NCBI GenBank assembly: GCA_020746105.1
Contig: CM036633.1
Span: forward strand, 14,306,501-14,370,500
Length of the DNA stretch: 64,000 bases
DNA from: Trogon surrucura
Taxonomy: Eukaryota; Chordata; Aves; Trogoniformes; Trogonidae
Direction: 5' to 3'
The position numbers and the translations under genes were made by a program. Below are positions 47,601 through 60,768 of this stretch, in pieces. How positions within the stretch are numbered: the stretch's first letter is position 1; every line of letters begins with the position of its first letter. The notes under the pieces are model-generated. The model ran no database searches. It was not told where the DNA came from and saw nothing but the letters and a program-made list of their open reading frames with translations.

Positions 47601-50600
47601 AGGTCAGCACAAGCACCATCTGCACCAGCACAGCCAGTCCTCCTCTTAGTCGGGGGGGCAGCACCACAGTCATTGCTGAAATGCTGGTGAGCTCAGAGAA
47701 TTAAAAGTTTAGGCGCTCAGAGGTTTGTGCAGGACAGACCACCCAAAACTACACCCGAGCATTTTTCTTTTTGTCCTGTGTCAGGTAGGTCTTTTCCCAA
47801 CTGACTTTGAATCCTGTCTCCATAACTACAGAAAGCATTTTTTTAACTCACTTTTTGACTTCTCTCTGAATGACCATGAAACACTACACATGAAACACTG
47901 GCTTTATCAACCAATGATATTTTTTTCCTGCATCCAGATGCTGCTAGAATAACATATCTGGGTACTGTGAAATCCTTGGTGAACGTGAGTAAAGCACTAC
48001 TACTTGATTGCAAAGACAAACTCGTACTATCACAGCTTAGTAGCAGGGCAAGTAATGCATTTGCTAAGTTTATTACATTGAACTGCTTTGGCCCAGCCAT
48101 TATGTTAGGGCTACTAATGTTTTGGGGTGATTTTTTTTCCTGCTATAGGTGTTGTTTGATGCATAATAGCATTTAATCCTAAAAATTATTAGCAAAAGTG
48201 TTCTTTGATACAAAATCTGGCATTGAAAGCAGATTTAAAATTATTAATAAACAAAAAGATGTTAGCTGGTGAGCCTTGCCATCTGCTTTCAGGAGTTGCA
48301 AAACTGAATCCCTGCTCTAATATGCCTCCATGACTGGGCTCCCAGCTCTCCACTGTGGCCAAGGGTATTTTGACTTTCTGTGACAGAGGATCAAGATGTT
48401 AGGTGGCTAAATCTAGTATTAACTCATTTTCTTATAGGAAGGCTAGAGGCAGAGGTCTTGCTTCTACTCTTCTGGTAGTCTGTTAGCATTAGGCTTTGGA
48501 CAAAATATTCTAGTTCCTCTCCTGAAGGCAATATGTCCTTCAAAAGTCCAATTGATTTGGATCTTGTCACGCATCCAGTAACAGATTCAAGTGTAGTAGT
48601 TCCTGTAGCCCCACTAAATGGCAGTTGGCAGCCACTGGTACCCTGATGGGCACACGAGTCTCCAGCAACATCCTGGGCTCTTTGTTGCCCTGTGGCCTTC
48701 TAAACTCACAGCAAATGCAGAGCTCCCCAGGCCACAGGCACCAGCGAGGCAGGTGACAGGCATCCCTACTCCAGAACTGGCACGATGGAGGCCCTGGGCT
48801 CACCTCCCCATATATTCGTCTTGATCTCTGTCAAGGGATCAAGCAGGACACATCCTAATGACTTGGCTCATACCCTCTGGTGTGTTATTTCGCAGCCTGT
48901 TCCTGCTTGCCCCAGAGCATCTAACACATCCCATGCTGCCCCGATACCTACACAGCGTAAGGCTAGATGCACGGACACATTCCTGGGGTCAGGCCATCAC
49001 TAAAATTATTTTAAATGCCACCTGGCTATAATTTGGAGCCTGTCCAGCTCTTATTTAAAAGACCACAGACAGAAGCTTTCAACCTCAAATATATTTCTGT
49101 GCTTCTGTTGAACTTGTGCTCTAGTCAATTTTTTTTTTCTTCCATTTTTGCTCTTGCTTTTGAAGGTCACGGAGCACACTAACCACTTGCTGCCATGGGA
49201 GCTGCATTTAATTCAGTTTTTACAACTGCTGGGTCAGGACCAGTGGCATTGCCTTAGCAGGGCTCTCGGGTCACTCACAGTTAACCCTCCTTACTCACCT
49301 AACAGAGGACACAATGCATATGTTTCTGCTTAAAGGGCTTAACTGCTGAGCCAAAGCTTTTAATTGTTTTAGGGATCAGCTCAGCAGTAACTCATCCCTT
49401 CTCTGAAAGTCTGAATATTTGCATTTTGCTATATTGGAAAAATACCAGCTATAGATAGCACTTTTACATTTCTGCTAGCTCTTCACCTTTCTGTTTTTTA
49501 CAGCAGCACAATAATAACCAGTGTTCCAGCACTCATTCATTCGTTCAAACTCTTCCAGCTCCCCAAAGACAGGAGCGAAGCTTTTTAAAAGCCAAGAAAC
49601 TGGGGCCAAAAGAACTCTCTCTAATCTCTCCTGCACCCTGCTTTTCTCCTTACCTCATCCAGCACTGACCATATCGCTGCAGCAAAGGCCCGAGCACCGT
49701 ATGGAGGGGAAGGTCTATTCCACATTTGTTTTACACCACCAGCTGCTCACGCTTTCTGCTGCGGTGTCTGCTTTTCCACCGTAGCATGATGCAGTGGGCT
49801 TGGAGCCAGCTCGTGAGCAGCCGCTGCCGCAGTTCACAAGCTGCATCTGACCTCACAGCATCTGTGGGCTCTGCTGCCAGGTTTGTTTTTTCCTGCAGAA
49901 ATCATGCGTGGCCATTAGTGCCCTGGTCCATATTAAAAAACTGAGTATTCCTGCTCCACATTAAGTGCCCTCCGTGCAGGTTTCCTTTTTGAAAGGGAGC
50001 TGTTGACAGTTTCCATGTTTTTCCAGCAGTTTTACAACTGTCTTAGACGCTTCGTTCAAAACGTATTTCTCCATGCTCAGAAAGTGTTGTGTATCTGAAG
50101 TCTTACTAAGACAAGACATGTGACAGTACTGTTTATCCATAGCCACAGGGGATTTTTATATTGCCAGCAGCTTGTCTGGTGATATTTTGGGGAAAATGGA
50201 TAGAAAGATGGCTCCCTTGCTGATCTTCTCACCATCAACTTGATAGTTAGGACTGGCTGCTGGTTGATCACACCTAGTCTTCTCCATCCCCTCAAGTTTA
50301 CATTGAGATGAAATACATCAAGCCCATCATGTGGAAGCCTTGAAGTGGGTTAACTTTCCTTTGTAAGCTGCCTAATTATAATTGGATATTTTCATGAGAA
50401 CTGAAACAATACAGTCACTAAGCTCTTTATTTTACATTTTCTCTTAAGTAGGAGATCAATATTTTCTTTGGACTTGGTCTTTACAGTAACATTCTTGGCG
50501 ATGTTTTCTTTTTGTAGGCTTAGTCCTTTGTTAACAATATGTCACTTTGGCCTTTCCGAGACTGTCTGTGTACATTCATGATGTTCTTTCATTACACCCT

Positions 50601-50635
50601 TGGTAGGATGTCCTAGTATCCACTCAATCTGAGGT
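41697..50635. other. Large intergenic stretch without supported genes
   Basis: About 8.9 kb of A+T-rich, apparently single-copy DNA with poly-A runs near 44296 and 45553. No recognisable exon of ASIP or AHCY, no RNA gene and no clear repeat was found. A signal-peptide-like candidate exon at 44899-44953 is discussed separately. By synteny this could be ASIP upstream regulatory DNA. Confidence 0.5.
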
Positions 50636-50840
50636 AGAATCACAGAATCACAGAATGTTAGAGGTTGGAAGGGACCTCAAAGATCATCTAGTCCAACCCC
50701 CTGCCAGAGCAGGATCGCCTACAGTAGAGCACACAGGAACATGTCCAGGTGGGTTTTGAATGTCTCCAAAGAAGGAGACTCCACAACCTCCCTGAGCAGC
50801 CTGTGCCAGTGCTCTGTCACCCTCACAACTGACTTCTTAC
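50636..50840 (-). mobile_element. CR1 LINE 3' fragment
   Basis: Antisense CR1: the tail AATCACAGAATCACAGAATG, then GGTTGGAAGGGACCTCAAAG and CCAACCCCCTGCCAGAGCAG. Its sequence closely resembles the copies at 10491-10834 and 33833-34135, so these are the same or a close subfamily. Confidence 0.92.
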
Positions 50841-53399
50841 TACACTTGCCTTTCCCGAGTGTTCAACTAGTTTTAGTGTCTGTCTTTAATATTGCTTCAG
50901 AAATGGTAAATTCATGTTTCAACCTCTTCCCTTTGCCTTCTCTGAGGCCCTCGCCTCTCACTTCCCTGCATTCAGAGAGGGTTTTACGTGGTTTTTTTCT
51001 CCTCTTCACCCTGTTCTTTCACCTTCCGTTCCAAGGATGGTGAATTTGACTGCTGAAGAAATGAAATAGCTGAGTTTTTTTCGTTTTTTGGGGTTTTTTT
51101 AAATGCAGGCATGTGCACAACACCTTGTGACAGCGAGACACTCATTCCACTGCCACTCCATACTCACCCAGCACAGTATTAACTTTCCCTTCCTTGCTTC
51201 CAACTCTAGGGAGGGTTTCCTGGACCAGAAAATTGGGGAACAGTATCAAAGGAGTGGGTAAAATTCACAAAACATCACCAGCTGGCATCCTGGTTAGTCA
51301 ACATTTAGAAATTCAGGCTGTTTTAATATCAAACTCCATTGTACACATTCACGTCCACCAGCAGAGGATGACAGCCCTCAGCCCAGATGAGGCACTGACA
51401 TCTCCCATGCCTTTCAGGAGCCCCCAGAATAACAGCAACCTTCCCCACCCAAAATACCACAACTCTCTTGAACACCGCCGCATACCTGCACCACCATCCC
51501 AGCCCCAACAACAACCTTGCCAAGGATGTCGCCACTGACTGACCTTAACCACCCCAGCCCTGATATTGTCAAAAGATCTGAGGTAGAGCCTCATGTATGT
51601 TGCCTTTCCCAGCAAGAAGTCTGCAACTGTGAGAAATGACGTGCTGGTCATGCCATATTTGCATGATAAAGCAATCTCCGCACTTGGTGCTGCAGGGCTT
51701 TTCCAGAACCAAGACCCAGCTTCTCTACCATGTGTGCACTCAGCCTTGTCTTCCGAGCAGAGCGTACGAGTGTCAACCCTTCTTCCACTCTGGCTCATGA
51801 CCTGGATCTCTCCCCTTTCTTTGTAAGGTGTAACAACTGACACGCCATGTTGCTTCCAATTAATTTAAGCAAGATGGCAGTTAGAAATGCACTCCCACAG
51901 AAGCTGAGGAAGGCCTGCCAAACTCTTCCACCCTGGGGCTGAATGTAATGGATCAACCAAGAACCAGCAAGCACAGCATGAATCAGAACAAAAGCAGAGC
52001 CTGATTTCATGCCACCCAGCCCAAGTTGGGCTATATCCACTCAGATTGGGAAAGCCAACGTTTTTAGAGACATATTCCAAGCAGGGACACCTAAATCCAC
52101 AATTAGTGAATACAGCTGGTGCCAATAACCTCCAAATGGTAGGTCAACCTCTGGCATCCTTTTGCCTGCATCTGGTGTACAGCTGGAGATAACCATGTCT
52201 GCACTTAAAACTTGAGCTTTTAGGCCTCCCTAGTTCAAAGTCAGCCTTCCAAAAATGTCATTTGCACCTTTTATTTGAAACAGCTTCATTCTTAGAACAA
52301 TGGCAAAGCAGGGCAGACAATACTAGCACTAACAGCGTGGATCTATGGTGATCAGTAGGACTGGTCGTCTGCGTACACATATTGAGTGGCTTCATGGTGT
52401 GCTGTCCTAAAACAACAGCTACACTCTGTGGGTTTGTTGGGGCTTAAGTCGCCAAAAATCAAACAGAGAAAGTAAAAATTCACTGTATTTTAGCCTATCT
52501 AGCAGTCAATTAGCATAGACCCAACAACAATATTCCACCTTGGATGATTCCATCATCCCAAGGCCAGGTTCCCTGTGCAGTCAGCCTAGAGCAGCTTCTT
52601 CAGGAGGAGGTTCAGAGCACACAGCTGGGACCCCTGTTACCGACAAACATGGCTGCTGGTTGTTGCACAGAGAGACCTGGCTTGAACACATCTTCTGTAC
52701 CTCCCTTCCAGCTGTACCTCCTAGTTTTCTCGTTGCTTTAACTGTAGAAGTCTACTATCAGTCTTGTTCACTGCAGGAATATTTGCCCGCTTGATCTCTG
52801 AAGGCAATATGGGATCAAGAACATTTAAATTCTCCGGGGGAAAACCCCATGCTGAAAAACCAAGGATGAGATGCTTTCACTGTAAGGACTACAGACAACC
52901 CACTTCGAGGTAGAAGATGAAACTATATCAGTACTTTGGACATCAGCAAGTAAGCCATGGTGAAGAGCTACCTATAGTCTTAATAAATTGGAAGAACTGT
53001 AGTAAAGCAGAGCAACTGCAGACCCTGGAGAAGTTAAACTTACTGCAAAGGTGCAGGAAGAGCAAACTCTGTCACAAGTGCAGTTTTCCCTTTAGCAAAC
53101 CTGCTACAGCTTCTCTATGTCATGCAATTCGAAAGAGCATCTAATGAAGTTACCTGCACCACCTGAACTGGAGACCCTAGGACACTACTTATCTGTTCCT
53201 GTTGACATGCTAGATCCTTTGTATGGTTGCTGCTTTCCAGTTGCCCATTCTTTAGGAAAGGTCCACATGCTTTCTTTTTAGATGTACAGTTTTGCATTTG
53301 GTTTTTCCACGTCAAATTTATTGAAGGGGTGCAGGTTACCAAGCAAGACTGATTTGAGACACTTCTTCCTTCAGCTTTTGTTTTTGCAGGAGCACCTGG
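50841..53399. other. Intergenic, possibly with an unrecognised old repeat
   Basis: No gene supported. Around 51180-52130 the plus strand contains a frame reading NALPQKLRKACQTLPPW, loosely like 3' portions of ancient LINE-type elements, but the match is too weak to call. Confidence 0.4.
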
Positions 53400-53468
53400 T
53401 GGGCTGCACAGAGCTTAGGGATGACCTCTAGAGGTCCCTTCCAACCCCTAATATTCTATGATTTTATG
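53400..53468 (+). mobile_element. CR1 LINE 3' tail fragment
   Basis: About 70 bases: GATGACCTCTAGAGGTCCCT, TCCAACCCCTAATATTCTAT and an ATTTTATG end. Confidence 0.85.
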
Positions 53469-56400
53469 GGCAGAGCCAGCCCATCTGCTACTGCACACAC
53501 AGTTCAATTCTGGCATAAAATCTGGCACTTTACTCCAGCTGTAAAAATATTTTAAATTAGAACCAAGAACAATTAAGTTAGTACTGACATAGGCCTACTC
53601 CCCTCCCTCCATGTAGGCACATCAATAACCTTCTCCCTCATCATGTAAGAGTGCTCCAAGAGTGACAGCCAGATAATTCAATAAATACATATTTTAAAAA
53701 AAAAAAATTTAGAATGTTTCTTCTAGTGCTGAAGTGACACAGATTTTTCTAACACCATTCAGGAAAACCAGACATTTCAAGACATCTGCCTTCTATTTAG
53801 AAGGTTCTAAGCTGCATCTAATCAGACCTGAAAGCTTTGGACTTCAGTTCTTCAGACAAGCGTCATCACCAAAGATAGATTCTTCTCAACTGAATGTATC
53901 AAATGCTACCTTAATTTTTTTCTTTATCTGGCCCAAAATAACTTTATTTCATCTTTCTTTACACTCCTTTGACTACTTTATCTGATAAAATGTCTCAGAA
54001 CAGTTACCTACCACCATCGACACTCACATTTTCCTTCAAAGCTGGACAGAAAAAATGTGTGCATTTGTAATCATACGGCAAACAGCTCCTAAATATCACA
54101 CCAAAAGAACATTTCAGGATAGAAACTGGATGAACTGGATAGAGCTGAGCTTAATCATTTCACTGTTAAAAGTGTTATTCTATGAGGGGGCTTAATTTTT
54201 CTAAGATTTAGTCTTCATTTTCTCTTATGTTGTTTCCCCTGTAATTTCTGAGTCAGACCAACTGCCCATTATCTACCTGGAGAACTTAGTGCCTCCTCAT
54301 TTAGGCTGTTTTCTGCCTGGGCTGGAATTCTGCTGTGTAGCACTGCTGCTATTGCCATTTGGGTTTGCTTTCTTCTTGTGCCTGGGGTTGGTTGTTTTTG
54401 CCGTGGTTTTTTTAAGCTTTTTCCACACTTTGATCCCTTCGTGGTAGCTGCCTTTACTTACCAACAACACTGAAAACTCAGTACAGCATCCATTCAGTTC
54501 TCAGGCCATATCCAGGTTACCTTCCATAGTTCTTTAATACCATTGCTTTCTTTCCTTCATCTCTTTTAGCTCATGTAATCAAAAAATCTTCCATCAATTG
54601 GAAAACTATTCTCTGCAAGTTTTACTTCATCAGCTCCAGATGAATGCTGCACCGAGCCACTGCATACATGCATGTAGAGCTTGAGGCACGACGTCTGTTC
54701 ATCTCAGGCCTCCTCTTCTTCCTCCCCATGGAGGCAGGGCAGGTGAGCTGACTGCCAGCACTCCTCACCTACATCAAACTGACAACCAAACTGTTTGAAA
54801 CCACCGTGGCAGGTGGTTCAAACTAATTCAGATAACTCGTTAGTAACTGTTTCTTCCTGCAGGCTCAGGTCTGGGAGCGGGCATTCATGGAGCAAAGGAG
54901 CAGCAACAGAGAACTCAAAGACAACAGTACTTCAAATTGCCACAACTACTTTTGCAGCAAGTCTGACCAGCTGCTGCTTCTGAATTCTGCTGTTGTATTT
55001 GAGGGGAAATTCAATTTGAATCCTTGCTCCACTTACAGTAGCAACATAACTGAAGATGAACCAAGTGTGCTTAATACCAACTGAAATACAAAACATCTGA
55101 GTTGCCTTCTGCTATAGCTGTCACTCTGGCACTTAGTTTCAGCCTAGAGTGAGTGGCTGTTCTAAAACCATCCATTTTAGCTTTGCTTTTCCCATTCCAA
55201 TGCAGCTGTTATGGGCTCATGCTCCTTTCAAACAGAAACCAGAACACAACTTGTTACACTGTTGGGGTGTAAAGACAACAATAACTACTTGGAACTCTAA
55301 AATGAGGATTTTGCTACAGGACACATCAGGAAACAGCAAGAATGGGGCTTTCCCAGGAGGTGGACAAGCCAGAAGGCAAGGGTGACCCCAGTGCCAGCCA
55401 TAGCCTGACCAGCAAGGCACAAGGTCTAAACACAGTAGCCAGGGCAGGGTGCTACTAACAAGATCCATGAACACTCCAGGACAAGGAGAGCAACAAACCA
55501 GGTCCAGGCTCCATACAGGGAGCCCAGCAAGGAGCAAAAGGGCTATAACGTGCACCTAAAGCCCATTCAGGAGATGAGACCTACCTCCAAGGGGTCTGTC
55601 CAGGAGACGGCTTCTTGCAGCATACACCCAAGGTCCATCTGAGAAGCCAGTACTACAGTGAAGCTTAAAAAGGAGCTAACCCCTCAGGCTTGAGCTTAAA
55701 TAGGGCTTAAATGGGGGCGAGAGTCCCAGGTGAGCCTAATCAGTGCCATTAAGCCCTGTTAGTGCTCTCGTTACACAGCTATGCTCAAGGTGTGGAGGCC
55801 GTGGACACTTCTCATTGCTGCAAACTTTTTCAGCACAGGCGTGTGCTCAAGCATCCTCTGCACCAACTCTGGTTTGCAAAGGCTGCTGGTTCAGTGTGGC
55901 TTTAGAGCTATTAAAATAATAGTGAGAAGGGATCATGGTCAAATTCCCATAATTAGGACTAGATCTGCAGGCTCCCTCTATCCCATTTGTTAGTGTCATA
56001 TACAACAGGAATATACAGTTGCTGTACCAAGACGGCCAAAGATTCCCTATATCTAGCTGGAATACCAATGACAAGACTGGTTACAATCCAGTTTCGAGGC
56101 AGACTCTGCAAACATAGCTGGGACTAGCATTTTGTGGGCTGGTGATTTGCTTTCTTGGGGAAGCAAGGAGGAAGAGGGCACAGATGTGTCCATAGAAAAA
56201 ATGGATGAAAATTTATTTTAAAATAGGGAAAAGCAGGAGAGTGAGAGAAGTGATAAAAGAAAAAAGTCCTGACAAAAGCACTTCAGGAGAAAATGTTGAG
56301 ACCTAGTGATGTGCAGTGGGAAAGGGGTGGGACGCATATGAAGAAAGATTTAAGTGCTACTTAGGATGAAGTTCAAAGCCTGGACACAGCCTCAAAAAGC

Positions 56401-58776
56401 TGTGCTCTCCGTCAATCCCCCTTTACAGGGTGTCAGTGCCTCTGGAGAACCCGCTGAATACAGCTGCTGTCGCTGTGCACAGTCCGTGCTTTGGTTCCAC
56501 ATGCTCTGCTTAGCTCACATTTAACTCACTCTTTAATACTTCAGAGCTAAAATCTATGTTCTCCCTTTCAAGAAACTGCCTGGCATAGGAGCGTGTCACA
56601 TCTTAGGTGAGGGTGTAACCCACAACTCCTTGAGGTGGCATTTTCAGAGTACCGGATCGCACGTGTCAGTAATTGAATCAGTAATTCCTAAATAAATGCC
56701 AGCAGGTAATGCTTTGTGTACTTTTGTCTAAAATGGGATCCATTTTGCTCGGAAGCAATGATGAAGGAGGGAGGAAAGGCAAGATAACTGGATCCTTATG
56801 GCTTTAGGCAAGCTAATTCTTCTCTTTCTGTATACCAGTTAATTCCACTGCATGCCAGCTATTTCCACTGTTCCTAGAAAACCTCCCAAGATGATATTTA
56901 ACAATTCCACTTCCATATGCCCCATCAATGGCATGCTTCCTGTGTTATTTTTGTATTTAAGCTGTAATGTGTTTTCCAGCACTGTTGGAATTGGATGTTA
57001 CTTGTGCCATAGTACAACCTCACAAAAGATACAAGAGAACAGAGGTTGTTTTGTACAATATTCTGAATCTGAATATTAAGTTAGATGATCAATGGATGTT
57101 TAACACGAGAAACATTTGAGTAATTCCTTTAAAAAGAGTAATTCCTGAAGAAAGGTGCTTTCCAGAAATACTGGAGAAGTAATGTCAGGTTTTGGACAAA
57201 ATTGCATATTAATGAAGATCAAAGGATATTGATAACTTGGTTGTCCAATAACTAAGGAATGGACGAAGAATAAAATGTGAATAAAATGAGAATTAAATTG
57301 GAAGCCTAGAACTGCCACATGTATCTGAATTAACATGAAATTAGCTTTTTGGCATTCCAAACTTGTAGAGGCAATTTATGTTTAATCAATGCTGCAAAGC
57401 GAAGCATCTTTCAAAATGCTTGAAACAAAGAGAAGCATCTTTTAAAATGCTTGAAACAAGCTTGGCATGGATCTGAAATAAGCTTCTGGTGAGTACTTCT
57501 GAGGATACCGCAGACATATTGCCAACTAATATATGGCGTGGATTTCCGGGACTGCAACATCTCAGCAGATGTTAGCAGCTGTGGCCTCACAGAGGGTATT
57601 AGATTCACAGAGAGAAGTCTGGAGCCTATGATGCGTTTTTTCTCAGTGGTATTTGTGTTCTCTCACTGTGCTCTCCTACAGAAAATGTTCAAAACCCTTT
57701 CATTGCATAAAAATATTTCAGTATCCATTGAGCAGAGAGCTGATGTTGTGATTTCCATTATGGTTCAGATTGTCTTCAAAAGGGAAAAAAAAACCTGGTC
57801 CAGGAGGTGTACGGCCACAGAGCAGTGCACGGCAGCAATGATCCTGCCCAGCTCCAGAACATGGAAGAGATGAGGATGGATCTTCCTCTAGAGAGAGGAA
57901 AATCCTAAGAGCAACGGCCATTCCTCATCTTCTGTGAGAAAGAGACCTCTCATTCCCTGCTGTTTTCCTCAGCTCTGTCAAGGTGACCCCAGGGCTGTCC
58001 TCTTCAGATGTCTTCTTCTGTAGACTCACTGCCTATATCCTTCCTCCAACTGCAACATTTTGTTTCTGCTCCAAAATAATTTAGCAATGATAATATACTG
58101 TCTTTTTTCTAACTATTTTCTGAAAGAGGCTCCCTCATGAGTTACCACAAGATGAGTCACTGTATAAGAAACTGCCCAGGGATGTCTCTGGGGCTGAATT
58201 GTGACTCTCTTGGCTGTTAAACTCTTGAATGGTTCCTGGCGTAATTTTGGCACATCCTAATAGGTGCTGCCAAACAAGTCCAGATCATGGTTTGGCAGTC
58301 AAAGTGTCCCGGGGACAGTTCCTAATGACTGATGCTCATGAATCTGTGCAGCTTAAACTTTCTTCTTTGGCCACAGTTCTGCAGCCTCCCAGCAAGAATT
58401 TGAGCCCATCCTGACCTCATGATCCCAGAACCTCAGGCACCTCTTGACACAACCTGAACATCAGGCAGCAAAAAACACTCTCAAGAGGGTGCCTCCCCCT
58501 CCCTAGTCTTTCCAAAGGTGGATGAGACATGTTGGGAACCACCTGGAGCCCCTAGAAGTGAGCCCTGCTGTGTAGGAGCAGAGGCCACAGTTACCTGTGG
58601 GGATACCAAGTGAGAAGGTCACAGGCGTAACCTTCAGACCACAAGCGTCACTCTGGCATAGCTTGACATGTGTGTCCCTACAACATCCTGCTGGAAACAA
58701 TGGCCCACCTTGACTCTGCACCTTCTGTCTCCCAAACCATGGCATTAGCACATCCCCAGGTCTGGGCTCATGGGCC
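53469..58776. other. Large intergenic stretch without supported genes
   Basis: No exon recognised. 55370-55760 differs in composition (more G+C, short direct repeats such as AGCTTAAATAGGGCTTAAAT) and may be a decayed element of unknown type. A 31-bp tandem duplication lies at 57397-57458. Confidence 0.45.
57397..57458. repeat. 31-bp tandem duplication
   Basis: Two directly adjacent 31-base units, each containing GAAGCATCTTT(C/T)AAAATG followed by CTTGAAACA. They differ at only two positions, which suggests a recent duplication. Confidence 0.92.
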
Positions 58777-59083
58777 CATAGAATCCTAGAATAGAATCAT
58801 AGAATTATTAAGGTTTGAAAAGACCTCTAAGATCGTCAAGTCCAACTGTCAACTCAACACCACCGAGACCACTAAAACATGTCCTAAAATGCCACGTCTA
58901 CACCTTTTTTGAACACCTCCAGGAATGGTGACGCCACTATTTCCCTTTGCCTGTTGCAGGGCTTCACCACTCTCTCAGTAAAGAAATATTTCTTAATATC
59001 CGATCTAAACCTCCTCCGGCTCAACTTGAGACCATTTCCTCTCATCGTATCGGTTGTTACTTGGGAGAAGAGATTGACCAACC
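58777..59083 (-). mobile_element. CR1 LINE 3' fragment
   Basis: Antisense CR1 with tail units CATAGAATCCTAGAATAGAA and TCATAGAATTATTAAGGTTT, then a diverged 3' UTR ending near TTGGGAGAAGAGATTGACCA. Confidence 0.88.
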
Positions 59084-60662
59084 AGCCATGACGATCTTAA
59101 AGCCTGTCTGCCATGAAGAGAAGATGAAAAGTGGGAGCAACAGGGCCACGAGGAGCTTGAGCATAGCAAGATCCATCGCAGCAGCATTGGGCAGCATGTT
59201 TTCTCAGCATGTGCTCAACAGAGATTGCCAAAACTGACTGCAAGAGCTGGAAGGCCCTTCTTAGAGGTCTGTGAGTGTGATGACTTTCGATGTATGGGGC
59301 TGACAGAAGGGGAGCACGGCTAGAGGGATCTGGCAGATCGGTGGGCGTGTGAGAAACAAAGGTTCCTGGCAAGCCATCCATACCTGAGAGGGGTTGCAAT
59401 ACCTGGGAATCACTTTGTCTATTAAAAAACTCTTTAAAGAAAATAAAAATGAAAAGTACCAATCTTCAGATATGGAGTTGTGTCCCTACAGACCTCAACA
59501 TTACAGACCTCAACATCCCTGTTTGCAAAGAATTTATATTTTGTAGGATTTTTTTTTTTCCAACTGGCACAACCTAACTTTTTTTTTTATTAGTAGTATA
59601 TCAAATTTGCATGTGATTATTATTGGTGACACAAATCAGAGGAGGAATAAAGTTCTGTGATGTGCATACAAAGCCACACAAAACTCAGACTGATGCCGCA
59701 CAGATGCTCAATAGCTTTCAATTTAAAATATGTACTGTTTTTTTAGTAGTGATTGCCTTTTTTCACTACCTGCTTTTACTCTTTGAATCATTCTCAATTA
59801 AGCTTTTACTATTCAATTTTAAAAATTCTAAGTAGAATGTGCAGAAATTTTTAAATCTTTAAAATACAAGGAACTAATTTTCCAAGACTTGGATTTATGG
59901 CATTGCTTACGCTAGCAAAGTAGCAAAAAATAAAAGTGTTTCTCTACCAGTGTTTATAGTCACTCTTTAACTCACAGTTTTTAAGGATAGTGGGGAAGCA
60001 ATTTGATGAAATCATCATGTACCATTTTATCTTGGTGATCACTGAGACTGAAGTGTTTACGTTATGCAATATATATGGATCACCATCTGAATTTATTTCA
60101 TGTTATAATTAGATGGTAAGAAAGTCTAGCTATAATGTAAACTATTGATCAAAATTAAATGTGTCAAAGCAAGCCTGAAATACAAGTAAAATCTCTTTAA
60201 AGCACTAATAAAAAAAATGTGTTTCCATGTTTTGCTGAGGCTGTCTCTGTTCCTACCTTTTCTCAAATATTGTTAGTTTAGAATGTGTCAAAAACATGAG
60301 AGAATATGGCTCATTTTTTAAAGTTACATGTTTTTACAAGTTGAACTTCATTAAAGCCCTCTGCTAATAAATATTTTGCTTCTCCTGGGGTGGTAACTGC
60401 AGAAATGACGCGATGTGCATCTCTGAAGCTCTTCAGAACTGCTCGGTGCCTTTGCTTTCTCGGCATATTGCAGGTATCTACAAGGAGATGAAAGTACGTA
60501 CCTGTAACCACAGATGGTTTTAATATTTGGGGGAAAATCTGCTGAATGTGTTTTAAAAGTATTTCAGTAACTATATTTCTCTATAAACGTCACAAATATC
60601 TGCTGCAAAACCTACTCATTCTCTCTCTACATCTTGCCTATAGTATTCTTAGGTGTTCAAAA
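59084..60662. other. Intergenic, nothing recognised
   Basis: A+T-rich, apparently single-copy DNA. No gene supported. Confidence 0.5.
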
Positions 60663-60768
60663 CTGCGTAGACGTGGCACTTCAGGATATAGTTTAGTAGT
60701 CGTAGTAGTTGGACTTGATGATCTTAGAGGTCTTTTCCAACCTTAACAATTCTATGATTTTATGATTC
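60663..60768 (+). mobile_element. CR1 LINE 3' tail fragment
   Basis: About 105 bases: ACGTGGCACTTCAGGATATA, GGACTTGATGATCTTAGAGG and the tail ATTCTATGATTTTATGATTC. Confidence 0.88.

Noticed and set aside
52430-52519. A 90-base segment with LTR-like ends (TGTGGG...CCCAACA)
   Set aside because: Too short, no target duplication found, and the interior matches nothing recognised.
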